NCBI GenBank assembly: GCA_017635095.1
Contig: JAGBMA010000110.1
Span: forward strand, 1 to 34,976
Source: Ruminiclostridium sp.
GTDB lineage: Bacteria; Bacillota; Clostridia; Oscillospirales; Ruminococcaceae
Direction of reading: 5' to 3'
DNA: 34,976 nt
In this document: positions 7,887-16,900 of the stretch, in pieces
Position numbering within the stretch: the first letter of the stretch is position 1
Layout: every line of letters starts with the position of its first letter
Notes under the pieces: generated by a model
Databases searched by the model: none
What the model saw: the letters and a program-made list of their open reading frames with translations, nothing else
What the model was told of the DNA's origin: nothing
Program-made: the position numbers and the translations under genes

Positions 7887-8135
7887 TTAGCCTTCGCCGC
7901 CGCCAGCTTCTCCGCCGCCGGAACCGCCGCTGCCGTTCGCATTCTGGAGACCCGAAACGAGGTTATCCTGAAGCATCTGGTCAGTTGAGTTGAGGGAGCC
8001 CTGCATAGTGTTCATGATCGCTATTGCAGCTGTTACAAGGATAGCCGCAATCGCGACTACTATCGCCCACTCGATCAGTTCTGCGCCCTCCTCATCACGG
8101 AAGAAGCGCTTTGCGTAGTTCTTGAATTTAACCAT
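7887..8135 (-). CDS. flp: Flp-type major pilin
   Basis: An 82-aa prepilin. The leader MVKFKNYAKRFFRDEEG ends in Gly17, the expected cleavage point, and the mature form begins AELIEWAIVVAIAAILVTAAIAI, with Glu at +5 as in class-IVb/Flp pilins, followed by one hydrophobic helix. The C-terminus is a flexible Gly/Ser tail (residues 67-82), longer and more glycine-rich than usual, perhaps an exposed spacer on the filament surface. It lies between tadC and the peptidase gene; the order ATPase-tadB-tadC-flp is that of Gram-positive tad loci. AAAGGA is 10 nt before the ATG. Confidence 0.92.
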   Translation of the reverse strand: MVKFKNYAKRFFRDEEGAELIEWAIVVAIAAILVTAAIAIMNTMQGSLNSTDQMLQDNLVSGLQNANGSGGSGGGEAGGGEG

Positions 8136-8198
8136 GGCTAATTCATCCTTTCTGAAAAAATTTGTTTTATATGTATGACACAGGAGTTAAGGCGTTCA

Positions 8199-9074
8199 TC
8201 AGAACATACCTTCCTCCATTATCATAAATACCGGGATCAGGAGTGCCGCCATAAGCGGTATCATTTTAAACATCATTGTCGGCACCAGAATTTTGCTTGT
8301 GAGTGCAGCAGCCTTTTCTTTGGCTGTAAGCAGGTTTGCCGATTTTATCTGTCTGCTCTTGCGTTCAACAGCTTCAATGACCGAAACGCCTTTGTTATAT
8401 GCCGTTGAAAGGTCAACCGCAAAATCCGAGAAATTCGGATTTGCATACTTAGCCGCCACATCAACGAGCGCCTCGTTCCAGTCCTTTGCGCCAAGCTCTG
8501 TTTCGGCAAGCGCAAGCCGCATTTCCTCAGCAAGAACTCCGTCCAGATACCGGGTAGTGTACTCTATAGCGTTCTGAATAGTCATACCGGCTATAAGCCC
8601 GGAATCGAGCATATCGAGGAACCGAGGTATCTCAGCGTCAAATCGTGCCTTACGGTCTTCCGCAATGCTTTTCGCTTTTCGCTTAGGCGCATTCATTATA
8701 GCAACCGAAAGCATCATGCCGACAAGCGATATATATGTATTGCCGGTCAGGATCAGCGCCACAGCCGCAAACAAGAACACGATACCTATTATCCGGCAAA
8801 TGACGAGAGAGTAAAAGTTGGGCTCTATTGAAGCTATACGGCATTCCTGGATATACTCGGTAGGGTCAATACCGACCTTTTTGAGCATTACATTGATATC
8901 CGTTCCGATGTACTCCTCGTACATGTCTCTTTGCTTATCTCCGGTCTCGGCTCTTTTGAGTATCCTCTTACGGCTTATGATGACCGAAACGCCGATAACG
9001 GAGATTATGGCAAACAAAGCGACTCCTATTATAACGGCTACCACGCCCGCACTTAATAATGTACCTATCTGCAT
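8199..9074 (-). CDS. tadC: Pilus inner-membrane platform protein TadC
   Basis: A 291-aa protein with the type II secretion F (T2SSF) domain. The conserved cytoplasmic stretch RFDAEIPRFLDMLDSGLIAGMTIQNAIE (about residues 146-173) is the family signature, flanked by hydrophobic segments near the N-terminus (about 10-35), at 90-130 and at the C-terminus. It forms the membrane platform with TadB and is driven by the TadA ATPase. Start chosen at 9074 with GGAG 8 nt upstream, immediately after the tadB stop (TGA at 9076-9078); the GTG at 9083 has poor spacing. Confidence 0.88.
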   Translation of the reverse strand: MQIGTLLSAGVVAVIIGVALFAIISVIGVSVIISRKRILKRAETGDKQRDMYEEYIGTDINVMLKKVGIDPTEYIQECRIASIEPNFYSLVICRIIGIVFLFAAVALILTGNTYISLVGMMLSVAIMNAPKRKAKSIAEDRKARFDAEIPRFLDMLDSGLIAGMTIQNAIEYTTRYLDGVLAEEMRLALAETELGAKDWNEALVDVAAKYANPNFSDFAVDLSTAYNKGVSVIEAVERKSRQIKSANLLTAKEKAAALTSKILVPTMMFKMIPLMAALLIPVFMIMEEGMF

Positions 9075-9075
9075 A

Positions 9076-9984
9076 TCATTCACTCCTTACGTCTGCCGAT
9101 TTCATCATTTTGTGGGAAACTACCGAGCCTATCAGGAACAGCAGCATTATAGCGCCCATAACAAGCAGACCGGTTATGCCTTCTTTGTAAAAATCCATAA
9201 GGTCGCCGCCTGTAAGGATAAGACCTATGAGCAGTATAGGGGGAACAAAATCCATAGCATAGACCGTGATTTTAGCTGTCGTGAACAGCGTTCGGATCTC
9301 CTTGCGAACCATAATACGCTCGTTTATATTCGTTGCCACCAGCTCAATGACCTCAGCTTCGCTGCCGCCGACCTCTGACTGCATTGCGACAGCCGCTGTC
9401 ACATCACGGGTATCAATGGTTGAGCGCATATTGGAAACCTTTGCGAACGCTTCCGCGACCGGTATGCCTATCTTTATATCCGCACTGATCTGCTTGAACA
9501 TCTCCTTTATCTCATTGTCAAGAAACGGATTTGTGCAGATATCATCGACTGACTGCTGTATAGTCATTCCTGCACGCAGCGTGGAGGACATCTGTTTTAA
9601 AGCTCTGCCATACTTTTCATCGAAGTCCTTGTCGGATTTTGATTTCTGGATACGAACTATAAGCTCAGGAGCCACCACACCGACTGCAAGACCGATTACC
9701 GCTGCTAACGCCGATTGTGTCAGCACAAATGCTGCAATGCCGAGCACTATAGGTGCGATCACCATTATTACCGCATATACCTTGAAGCTGATAGCGCCCG
9801 GGATAGCGTAGAGCTGTTTCTTTTTATCGTCTGCGAATATGTCTATAAGGTCTTTCTCACGCTCGCCTGTTATGGTTGACTTCTGTTCGCGTATTGCAAT
9901 AGCGATGGCAATACCGACAGCAAATACGGTCAGTGCCGTAAAGATAACGGGGAGTGCAAGACTTGCAACACTTTCAATATTCAT
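9076..9984 (-). CDS. tadB: Pilus inner-membrane platform protein TadB
   Basis: A 302-aa T2SSF-domain protein, paralogous to TadC. Hydrophobic segments at about residues 8-32, 66-110 and 245-292 frame the cytoplasmic domain with YGRALKQMSSTLRAGMTIQQSVDDI (about 136-160). Its ATG overlaps the tadA stop as ATGA and has GGAGGG 6-7 nt upstream, which implies translational coupling. It is expected to sit beside TadC at the base of the Flp pilus. Confidence 0.88.
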   Translation of the reverse strand: MNIESVASLALPVIFTALTVFAVGIAIAIAIREQKSTITGEREKDLIDIFADDKKKQLYAIPGAISFKVYAVIMVIAPIVLGIAAFVLTQSALAAVIGLAVGVVAPELIVRIQKSKSDKDFDEKYGRALKQMSSTLRAGMTIQQSVDDICTNPFLDNEIKEMFKQISADIKIGIPVAEAFAKVSNMRSTIDTRDVTAAVAMQSEVGGSEAEVIELVATNINERIMVRKEIRTLFTTAKITVYAMDFVPPILLIGLILTGGDLMDFYKEGITGLLVMGAIMLLFLIGSVVSHKMMKSADVRSE

Positions 9985-11648
9985 TCATTTCCCTCCGTTC
10001 CTTTCGCACCACCGCCGGCTTGTCCTTTTTCGGCGCTCTTTTCGCTCCGGTCAAGGCTTTCAAGCTTCTCTTTTTTCTTCATTTCACGGGATTTGAATAT
10101 TTCCGGGTCTATATAGATGCCCTTCTCAAGCATTCTGTCGAGTATTTTCCTCGGTTTGTACCCGGTAGCGTAGTATTCCTTGTTGATCTCATCGAAACGG
10201 AAAATATCGTTTAACTTGACCCTTGTTCCTTCCATACCGGAAACCTCGGTTATGGACTGTATCGCACGCAGCTTACCGTATCTCTTTATCTGCACTATAA
10301 GGTCGATTGCCTCAGCGATCTGAATGGCTTCGGATTCTTCGCTGAATGAAGCATCAGCCATCGAATACAGCATCGGAAGTCTTACATTTACCAAGTTTAC
10401 AGCGCTGTTGGCGTGTACCGTACACATTGAGCCTTCATGACCCGTGCTCATCGCCGAGACCATATCAGTGATCGTGCCGTCGCGTATCTCACCTACAACG
10501 ATCCTGTCGGGACGCATACGCAGAGATGCCTTCACGAGTGCGCGAATATCGACATTCATAGCGTTATCGTTCTTTCCGCTGCTGATAGTCCTTGTCTCCA
10601 ACCGCCTTACATTCGGAGACTCCAGCTTCAGCTCGCAGCTATCCTCGATCGTAATGATCAATTCATCCTCCGGTATGGCTCCGGAAAGCATATTGAGAAG
10701 AGTCGTTTTGCCTGTGCCGGTACCGCCGCTTACTATAATACTCGACTTTGCCTGAACAGCTTTGCGGAGAAAATCAAGCATATCCGGGGTCATAGAGCCA
10801 AGGCGGATATAGTCCTCTCCGGTGAGCGCTATGTCGAAAAAGCGTCGTATATCGAGTGTTGCACCGTCAGGAGATGCAGGCGGGATAGTAGCGCATACAC
10901 GGGAACCGTCAGAAAGTCTTGCGTCAACTATCGGACGGGAGACATTTATCTGTCTTCCTATCGGCTGCACGATACGCTGAATGATGGTCTGCAGGTGTTT
11001 TTCGTCCGTAAATGTTGCCTGAACACGATGTATTTTGCCCTCGCGCTCGATACAGATGTGATCCCAGTGCTGTACTATTATCTCGGTCACTTTAGGGTCA
11101 GCCATATACGGGTCAAGCGGTCCGAGACCGATTATCTGCGAAATAACAGTCTTTTTTATTCGCTGCTGCGTCTCATAAAGGACAGGTAAGCGATCACATT
11201 CTATGGCTATCGCTTTTTCTATCTCGTCCGTGAGAGCCTTTGACATAGTAGAAGAGCCGGACACCTGCTGCTTGAACCTTTCGGATATTATTGAAGTGAC
11301 GGAATCAACATATTTACGCTCGTCATCGGTTATCCGAATGATCTCTTTATCAACGCTTTCCGCTATGGCACGTTTTTCTTCTTCAAGTGTTTCCAAGCGC
11401 TCCAGAAGCAGGCTGGAATCAGATGACTCCATAACCTCTTCCTTTGACAATTCAGGTTCTTCCGTCTTCCGGGGTCTTGCTTCTCTGTCACGAACCGGCG
11501 GTTTGCGTTTCATCTCACGCTTAACTGCTCTGCGTCCATCGTCTGATGATGCTGAATGCAAATATGCGGACTTGTGAGCAGGTTCAGACCTTTCAACAGA
11601 TTTTGAAGCAATAGAGGCGTTCTGAAGTCTTTTATCTATAAGGCTCAT
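9981..11648 (-). CDS. tadA: Tad pilus assembly ATPase TadA/CpaF
   Basis: A 555-aa secretion ATPase of the GspE/VirB11 superfamily that powers Flp pilus assembly. Seen directly: Walker A GGTGTGKTT at about residues 306-314, the Asp/His boxes (ITIEDSCEL, then GHEGSMCTVHAN) and Walker B RIVVGEIRDG near 381. A charged N-terminal region of about 130 residues (Arg/Lys then Glu-rich) precedes the conserved DPKVTEIIV domain, and a Lys/Glu-rich tail of about 45 residues follows the core; both are longer than in compact CpaF proteins. ATGA overlaps with tadZ upstream and tadB downstream indicate translational coupling. Confidence 0.93.
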   Translation of the reverse strand: MSLIDKRLQNASIASKSVERSEPAHKSAYLHSASSDDGRRAVKREMKRKPPVRDREARPRKTEEPELSKEEVMESSDSSLLLERLETLEEEKRAIAESVDKEIIRITDDERKYVDSVTSIISERFKQQVSGSSTMSKALTDEIEKAIAIECDRLPVLYETQQRIKKTVISQIIGLGPLDPYMADPKVTEIIVQHWDHICIEREGKIHRVQATFTDEKHLQTIIQRIVQPIGRQINVSRPIVDARLSDGSRVCATIPPASPDGATLDIRRFFDIALTGEDYIRLGSMTPDMLDFLRKAVQAKSSIIVSGGTGTGKTTLLNMLSGAIPEDELIITIEDSCELKLESPNVRRLETRTISSGKNDNAMNVDIRALVKASLRMRPDRIVVGEIRDGTITDMVSAMSTGHEGSMCTVHANSAVNLVNVRLPMLYSMADASFSEESEAIQIAEAIDLIVQIKRYGKLRAIQSITEVSGMEGTRVKLNDIFRFDEINKEYYATGYKPRKILDRMLEKGIYIDPEIFKSREMKKKEKLESLDRSEKSAEKGQAGGGAKGTEGNE

Positions 11649-13201
11649 ACTTGTGTTACCTTCTTTCTTTCAGCTTCTCCGCTGCGTCTGAAAAGGGATA
11701 AGCCCTTTCTGGTATCAGCTACGACTTCGCCGTCGTTGATTATGATCGAGATGATGTTGCGAAGCTCCTTCGTGTACTCATGAGAGGATCTGAAAACGAG
11801 CGGAACCGACTTGTTATTCGCCTTTATGACATCTGCGTGATGCCTGATGACCGCTGCCGTGGGATATTTGACGAATGACTGGATATCCTGAACAGAAACA
11901 GCCGTATCCTTTTGAGACATAACATTGTTTATGACCACTCTGATCCTTTTCTCGTCGTATTTGATCTTGCGTATGGACGCAAGGAAAGTGTCATTGCAGT
12001 TAATGGTCGATATATCCTGTGTGAGAACGAGGAAAACGAAATCCGCAAAGTCAAGCGCAAGTATCGAGGACGGTCGTGTATCGTTGCCGGTATCGCATAT
12101 CACATAGTCAAATCCGCCGTTGCGAACTACATTATCAATAATGATAAACAGAATCTTGTCATCTATTTTCTGGGATTTTTCATGTGACGGATCCGCTATC
12201 AGACCATAGATCTCGGTTTTATCATCAAAAGTCTTGCGCTGTATGAAGTTATCAAGCATTTCTTTGGCTGTGTATTCCGTTGATTCGTTGTTTTCCTGCC
12301 GTTTCCGGATATCGTCTGCCCACATACCCATATGCACGCCTTGGGAATCAAACCCCAGCGTAGTCGCAACATCCCCGAATACGGTGTTGAAGTCTATAAT
12401 ACAGCATCTGAGACGTCCGCGCTTTTTACAGGTCAGCGCCAGATATGCGCCTATCTCCGAAGCTAAAGTCGTCTTTCCGACTCCGCCTTTAGCGGAATAG
12501 ACGGTTATGACCTTTGCCCGTTCGGGTATTTCATCCGTATCTTCTTCTGAAATTGCAGGCAGTGTCTTATTTTCGGCGTTTACCCGGCTGTTCGCTTTAG
12601 GAGCGGTGCGCTGCCGCTGATGCCGAGGTGCAGGTTCATCATCTTCTTCATCGTATTCATCACCATACTCATCATCATCGTCTTCTTCATCCTCATATTC
12701 CTCATCGTATTCCTCCTCATACCGCTTTTTCGGTGAGGAACGAGCCTGCTTGCGCGGAGACCGGGAAGCATTATGTACTGTATGTGTGTTTCTCTGTGAA
12801 GTGTCGGGTGCCCTTTTCCTGTATCTTTCTGCCGGCTGTGTATTCTTTCTGACAATATGTTCAGGTTCAGATTCACCGGCTTCGAGAGAAGCAAGATAAT
12901 CTACCAGAGCCTTGGGCTTACGCATGAACCCGATATTATCAAGGTCTTGCTGATAAAGTGCCTCCTCATATTCTTCTCTCGTGGCATAACCGACAATATT
13001 TTCCGTCGGTGCGCTGAAATCGGGATCAGCGGCTATATTGTCAGCTATAAGTACAAGATCGGCATCGTCGATATAATCGTCGATCTCATCTATATCCGAC
13101 AAATATGCAATTACATCGATCTCTGTATCATCAACCATAGACAGCCTGTTCTTTACATCAATCAGGAAATTTGTACGCCTGTCAACTATTATCACGTTCA
13201 T
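11645..13201 (-). CDS. tadZ: TadZ/CpaE, MinD-like pilus localisation ATPase with acidic linker
   Basis: A 518-aa protein of the CpaE/TadZ family, which positions the pilus machine. Residues 1-110 resemble a degenerate response-regulator receiver domain (MNVIIVDRR, DLVLIADN). Residues 111-230 are a low-complexity linker whose core (about 160-195) is almost entirely Asp, Glu and Tyr. A MinD/ParA-like ATPase follows with the deviant Walker A YSAKGGVGKTT at about 232-242, then VICDTGND. GGAGG lies 6 nt before the ATG; the gene follows cpaB by 12 nt and overlaps tadA. The long acidic linker is unusual and may hold a binding site for a basic partner. Confidence 0.9.
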   Translation of the reverse strand: MNVIIVDRRTNFLIDVKNRLSMVDDTEIDVIAYLSDIDEIDDYIDDADLVLIADNIAADPDFSAPTENIVGYATREEYEEALYQQDLDNIGFMRKPKALVDYLASLEAGESEPEHIVRKNTQPAERYRKRAPDTSQRNTHTVHNASRSPRKQARSSPKKRYEEEYDEEYEDEEDDDDEYGDEYDEEDDEPAPRHQRQRTAPKANSRVNAENKTLPAISEEDTDEIPERAKVITVYSAKGGVGKTTLASEIGAYLALTCKKRGRLRCCIIDFNTVFGDVATTLGFDSQGVHMGMWADDIRKRQENNESTEYTAKEMLDNFIQRKTFDDKTEIYGLIADPSHEKSQKIDDKILFIIIDNVVRNGGFDYVICDTGNDTRPSSILALDFADFVFLVLTQDISTINCNDTFLASIRKIKYDEKRIRVVINNVMSQKDTAVSVQDIQSFVKYPTAAVIRHHADVIKANNKSVPLVFRSSHEYTKELRNIISIIINDGEVVADTRKGLSLFRRSGEAERKKVTQV

Positions 13202-13213
13202 AATGTACCTCCG

Positions 13214-13888
13214 TTACTTTCCTGTATATGTTCCGTAGGATATATCACTGCCGATGGGCTGGTACTCCGAAGCATTGACAAGTCCGAGATGAACGGAAGT
13301 GTATTCGGTAGCGTATATCATCTTCAAAGCCTCTTCCTGAGTGCATTCGATAGTTACGGAAGACAGGGACCCGTCCGTCTTGTTGACCTTTATGATGCGC
13401 ATATTTTCCAGCAGAAGCGTTGTGATGCCGTCAACCGATGAATATACATTCACACGGGAGCCTATACGCAGACCGCTTGTTACGCCGGAAGTATTGTTAA
13501 GATTGATCGATACAGCGATAGCGTCTGTTCTCATGTTCTTTTCTATTGCCGTGCCGCTTGCTACATTCAGGTCGGATAATGTCAAAGCTTGTCCTTTAAA
13601 GACATTTGTAAGCAGCGAGTCACCGGAGCTTAAAACAGAGCTTATATCCTGCGCCGTTATATACTGCTCATTTACACCCGCACTCCTGCCGTTTATCACA
13701 ATGCTGCTGTCAACAACGATCGGTGTTATCATATCACCGGATATTGTCTTTCCGGCTTCGTAGTTATTGTTGTACACATAGATCGTTGTTTTGAGCGGTG
13801 TCAGATAAACAAACAGCCCGTAGCCTGCGATAGCAGCAAAAATAGCCGCTATCAAGATCACGATAAGGATCTTCTTTCCTTTTGACAT
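13214..13888 (-). CDS. cpaB: CpaB/RcpC-like pilus assembly protein with SAF domain
   Basis: A 224-aa protein, anchored by one N-terminal membrane segment (about residues 7-30) with an extracytoplasmic SAF-type domain: IYVYNNNYEAGKTISGDMITPIVV is the opening SAF motif and RIGSRVNVYSS is typical of CpaB/RcpC. In Gram-negative loci CpaB works with the secretin; in a Gram-positive cell it probably acts in the wall-facing part of the pilus base. It is the first gene of the tad operon; GAGGAGG is 9 nt upstream of the ATG and the shared motif lies 51 nt upstream. Confidence 0.85.
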   Translation of the reverse strand: MSKGKKILIVILIAAIFAAIAGYGLFVYLTPLKTTIYVYNNNYEAGKTISGDMITPIVVDSSIVINGRSAGVNEQYITAQDISSVLSSGDSLLTNVFKGQALTLSDLNVASGTAIEKNMRTDAIAVSINLNNTSGVTSGLRIGSRVNVYSSVDGITTLLLENMRIIKVNKTDGSLSSVTIECTQEEALKMIYATEYTSVHLGLVNASEYQPIGSDISYGTYTGK

Positions 13889-13938
13889 AAAATATGTCCT
13901 CCTCTTTGAAATAGATTTGAAGTTTTTCAGCTTCCATA

Positions 13939-13957
13939 TATATTATGATTACGCAAG
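13939..13957 (-). promoter_or_regulatory. Shared regulon motif, copy B (pilus operon)
   Basis: CTTGCGTAATCATAATATA on the minus strand, identical to copies C and D, in the 86-bp gap between the giant ATPase gene and cpaB. Similarity to copy C continues about 25 bp further upstream (both have CAAAGTC directly before NTCTTGCG). It is the probable start point for the pilus operon. Confidence 0.75.
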
Positions 13958-13974
13958 ACGACTTTGAAAATCAA

Positions 13975-16900
13975 TTACGAAGCATTCCTGATAAGTCTTC
14001 TCGCAGCTTTGAATGTAAGGATACTGTCAAGTTCCTCGTTATTGGGTGATTTATCGTTCAAACGGGCTATTTTGACGAGCACAGGCTCCGCACTTTTGTA
14101 GTCATAACCGCGTGCAGACTGGCAAACCAGCCAACCGATGGGCGCTCGCGGAAACCATTTTGTCATATCACGGTCTTCGTATCGCTCCTCACGGGCTATC
14201 TTACGGATAACTATTGCCGTATCATCCGGGCGCACCTGTCTTCCGGCGAACATCATACCGGAGTTCGCAATCACCGACGACGGCATATCCGCGACCTTCT
14301 GGGTGATAGCGAATACGAACAGACCATATCCGGCAGCCTGATCCAGTATCTCCTCAAACTCGGACTGTCCCGGCAAACCGATATTTCCGCCGCCTCCGCT
14401 GGTAGCATTGTCGTTTCCTGTTAAAACCTTATTTGCCTCCTCTATGAACAGGACGGTCTCATACTGGCTCTTATCCAGAAAACCGGCTTCATAGGACTTT
14501 GCAACCTTGTAAAAGCCGCTGGTTATAACGCCGAACACGAAATTGCTGAATGTGCTCTCCAGTCCGGAGGACTCCAATACTGTCACATCGTCATCTCCGA
14601 TAAGCTCATCGACACTAAGCCCATCCTCGTTGGAGAAAAGCCGTCTTTCAATCGAAAAATCACGGGAAAAAGGCTGTAATCTGTCAAGCAAGCGTGCGTA
14701 TGCATCGCGGGTATCGTTTCCTGCTTTGCCCTTCGGATTGCCCGGGTCCTCAAGAGCGGCTTTCAGCTTTGTCATTCTGTCGAATATTTTGTCGAATGTA
14801 ACTCTTTTGGACAGGTCAGGTACAAGATCTCTCCAGTTTTCCTTGTCACAGGCTCGGAATACCCCGGCATCCTCATATAACGAATAAACAGTTTCTCCGA
14901 TCATCTGCTTACCGCGTTCAAGAAGCCCGTATGCGCGGCAATAGATGTCTATAATACCGTCGATCCATATCTGCGGCCAGATGTTCTTCGGTATTTTCCA
15001 CGGGTTGAGATTTATCGGACGGAAGTTGATGTTGCCGAGTGAATAGTATTTGAACCGTTCCGGCTCGACATATCTCGCAAGCACACGCCAGTCGGTTTTC
15101 GGATCCATACAGACTATTCTGAGTCGCTTTCCGGTTTTCTTTCGCCTTACTTTCGATAGTTCAGCCGCGAAACGTATAGCGGCGACTGTCTTACCGCTTC
15201 TTGAAGCGCCTGCAAAGATACCGTGCATCAACTCAGCCTCGCTCAGCCGGTAATCAAACGGTGTACTGTATCCATTATTAAAGGAATACCTCTCTGCCGA
15301 AAGAATGGTTCCCATATATATCTCGCCCTTCATCATAGATGGAACGGCATATTTGGGTATGTCGTCAACATTGGCATAGATGCCGCCCTCGGAGATGCGG
15401 GGAAGATGTGTAAGAGCTGTGAGTTCGCCCGGAAGTAGTACAGTTGCGTACTTGTATTCCTCGGCTCCCGCAACTATTTCACGGGTAACATCGGCGCTGA
15501 AAGCGGAAAACCTGTACAGAAGATGATCCTGCTCATTCTCGTTGAGATCCAACACCTGAAGCGGCTGTATCATTGCAAATTCGTTCTGCCAAGTGGATTT
15601 TGCCGTAGTCATTGCTGTTGCAAGAGCATCCGGGTTCGGGCAGGCTACATAAACATAGGTATACATAGCCCCTTCGCCGCGAAGTGCCTTTTTCAAGCGA
15701 TGATTCTGAAATTCGAGAAGCTCAAGGATATCCTTCACCTGCTGATCTACCCATTGATAAGACTTTGAATAGCCTATAGACGGCCCGAGACCCATAGAGG
15801 AAGATGTTCCGGAGGAATATCCGCCCGAGGAGCCGATTGACTCACCCGTGTTCCTGCCTCGGCTCGTGCCACTGCTTGTGCCGTTTGTGACTGATTTGCT
15901 TGCGCCCTTAGTGTCGGTTTTGCCCGTGCTGTGGCTCTCAGATGTGCTGTCACTGGAAGATGTTCCGGTACTTCTCCCGTTTGTCGTGCCTTCGCTGACA
16001 GAACTGCTGTGAGAAACGCTGTCAGACTGCGACCGTGAGAAGCTCTCCGATGAACGGTTGGAAACGCTGTGAGATGTACTGTCGGATGTCCCATGCGACC
16101 TGCTGTTGGATAAGCTTTGCGAATCGCTGTATGAAAGGCTTTGTGAATGACTGTTGGATAGGGAGTCCGAATGTGACCTTGACTGAGACTGTGATACACT
16201 GTCGGAATAACTATCCGTAAACGAGTGTGTCGTCCCGTCGGAAACGCTCTGTGTGGTTGATACCGTATGGCTTGTCCCGTCTGAGATACTCTGTGAGTAT
16301 GAAGTTCCGTCCGATGAACCGTAGCTTTGAGATGTCCCGCTGCTTACCCCGGTGGAATGTGATGTCCCGTCCGTATATCCGGTCGAGTGTGATGTTCCGT
16401 ATCCGTCTGAAACAGAAGCGCCGCCGCCCTGACTGTGCGAAAGGCTCTCGGAAACACTTTCCGATGTTCCGTTGGTAACGCCGTAACCTATAGAATTTGA
16501 GGTACTGTGCGATGTTCCTTCTGTGGAAGAAGCCGTACTGCCGTGTGATGTGCTGTCAGATATACCCTGTGAGAGCGAAGTCGAGCTTGAAGTCGTTTCT
16601 CCGCGGCTTGACGAAGCACCTCTTGAATTGGAAATTGAAGAACTGTCGGATGTACTGTAGCTCTGTCCTTGTGAAAAGCTGCTCGATGTTCCCGAAGTCC
16701 TGCTGTTGGAGCTGCTGTAGCTGTCACTTGATCCGGTAGTATCCGATGAACTGCGTCCGGAGGATGTCCCGCTGCTGTATCCATCAGATGAACCGGTACT
16801 TGTGGAACGACTGCTTGATGTAGAGCCGGAAGTGCCGTCAGAAGTACCTCTGCTCCAGCCGTCGCTGCTGCCTTCGCTGTACGACTGCGTTCTGCTGCCT

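Noticed and set aside
10437-11189. A 250-codon plus-strand frame opposite tadA
   Set aside because: Antisense shadow of a conserved gene, with no ribosome binding site and no family-like sequence.
13939-13957. Shared motif as a DnaA box or iteron
   Set aside because: It does not match TTATNCACA, it occurs once per operon rather than clustered, and its position before start codons fits a promoter.
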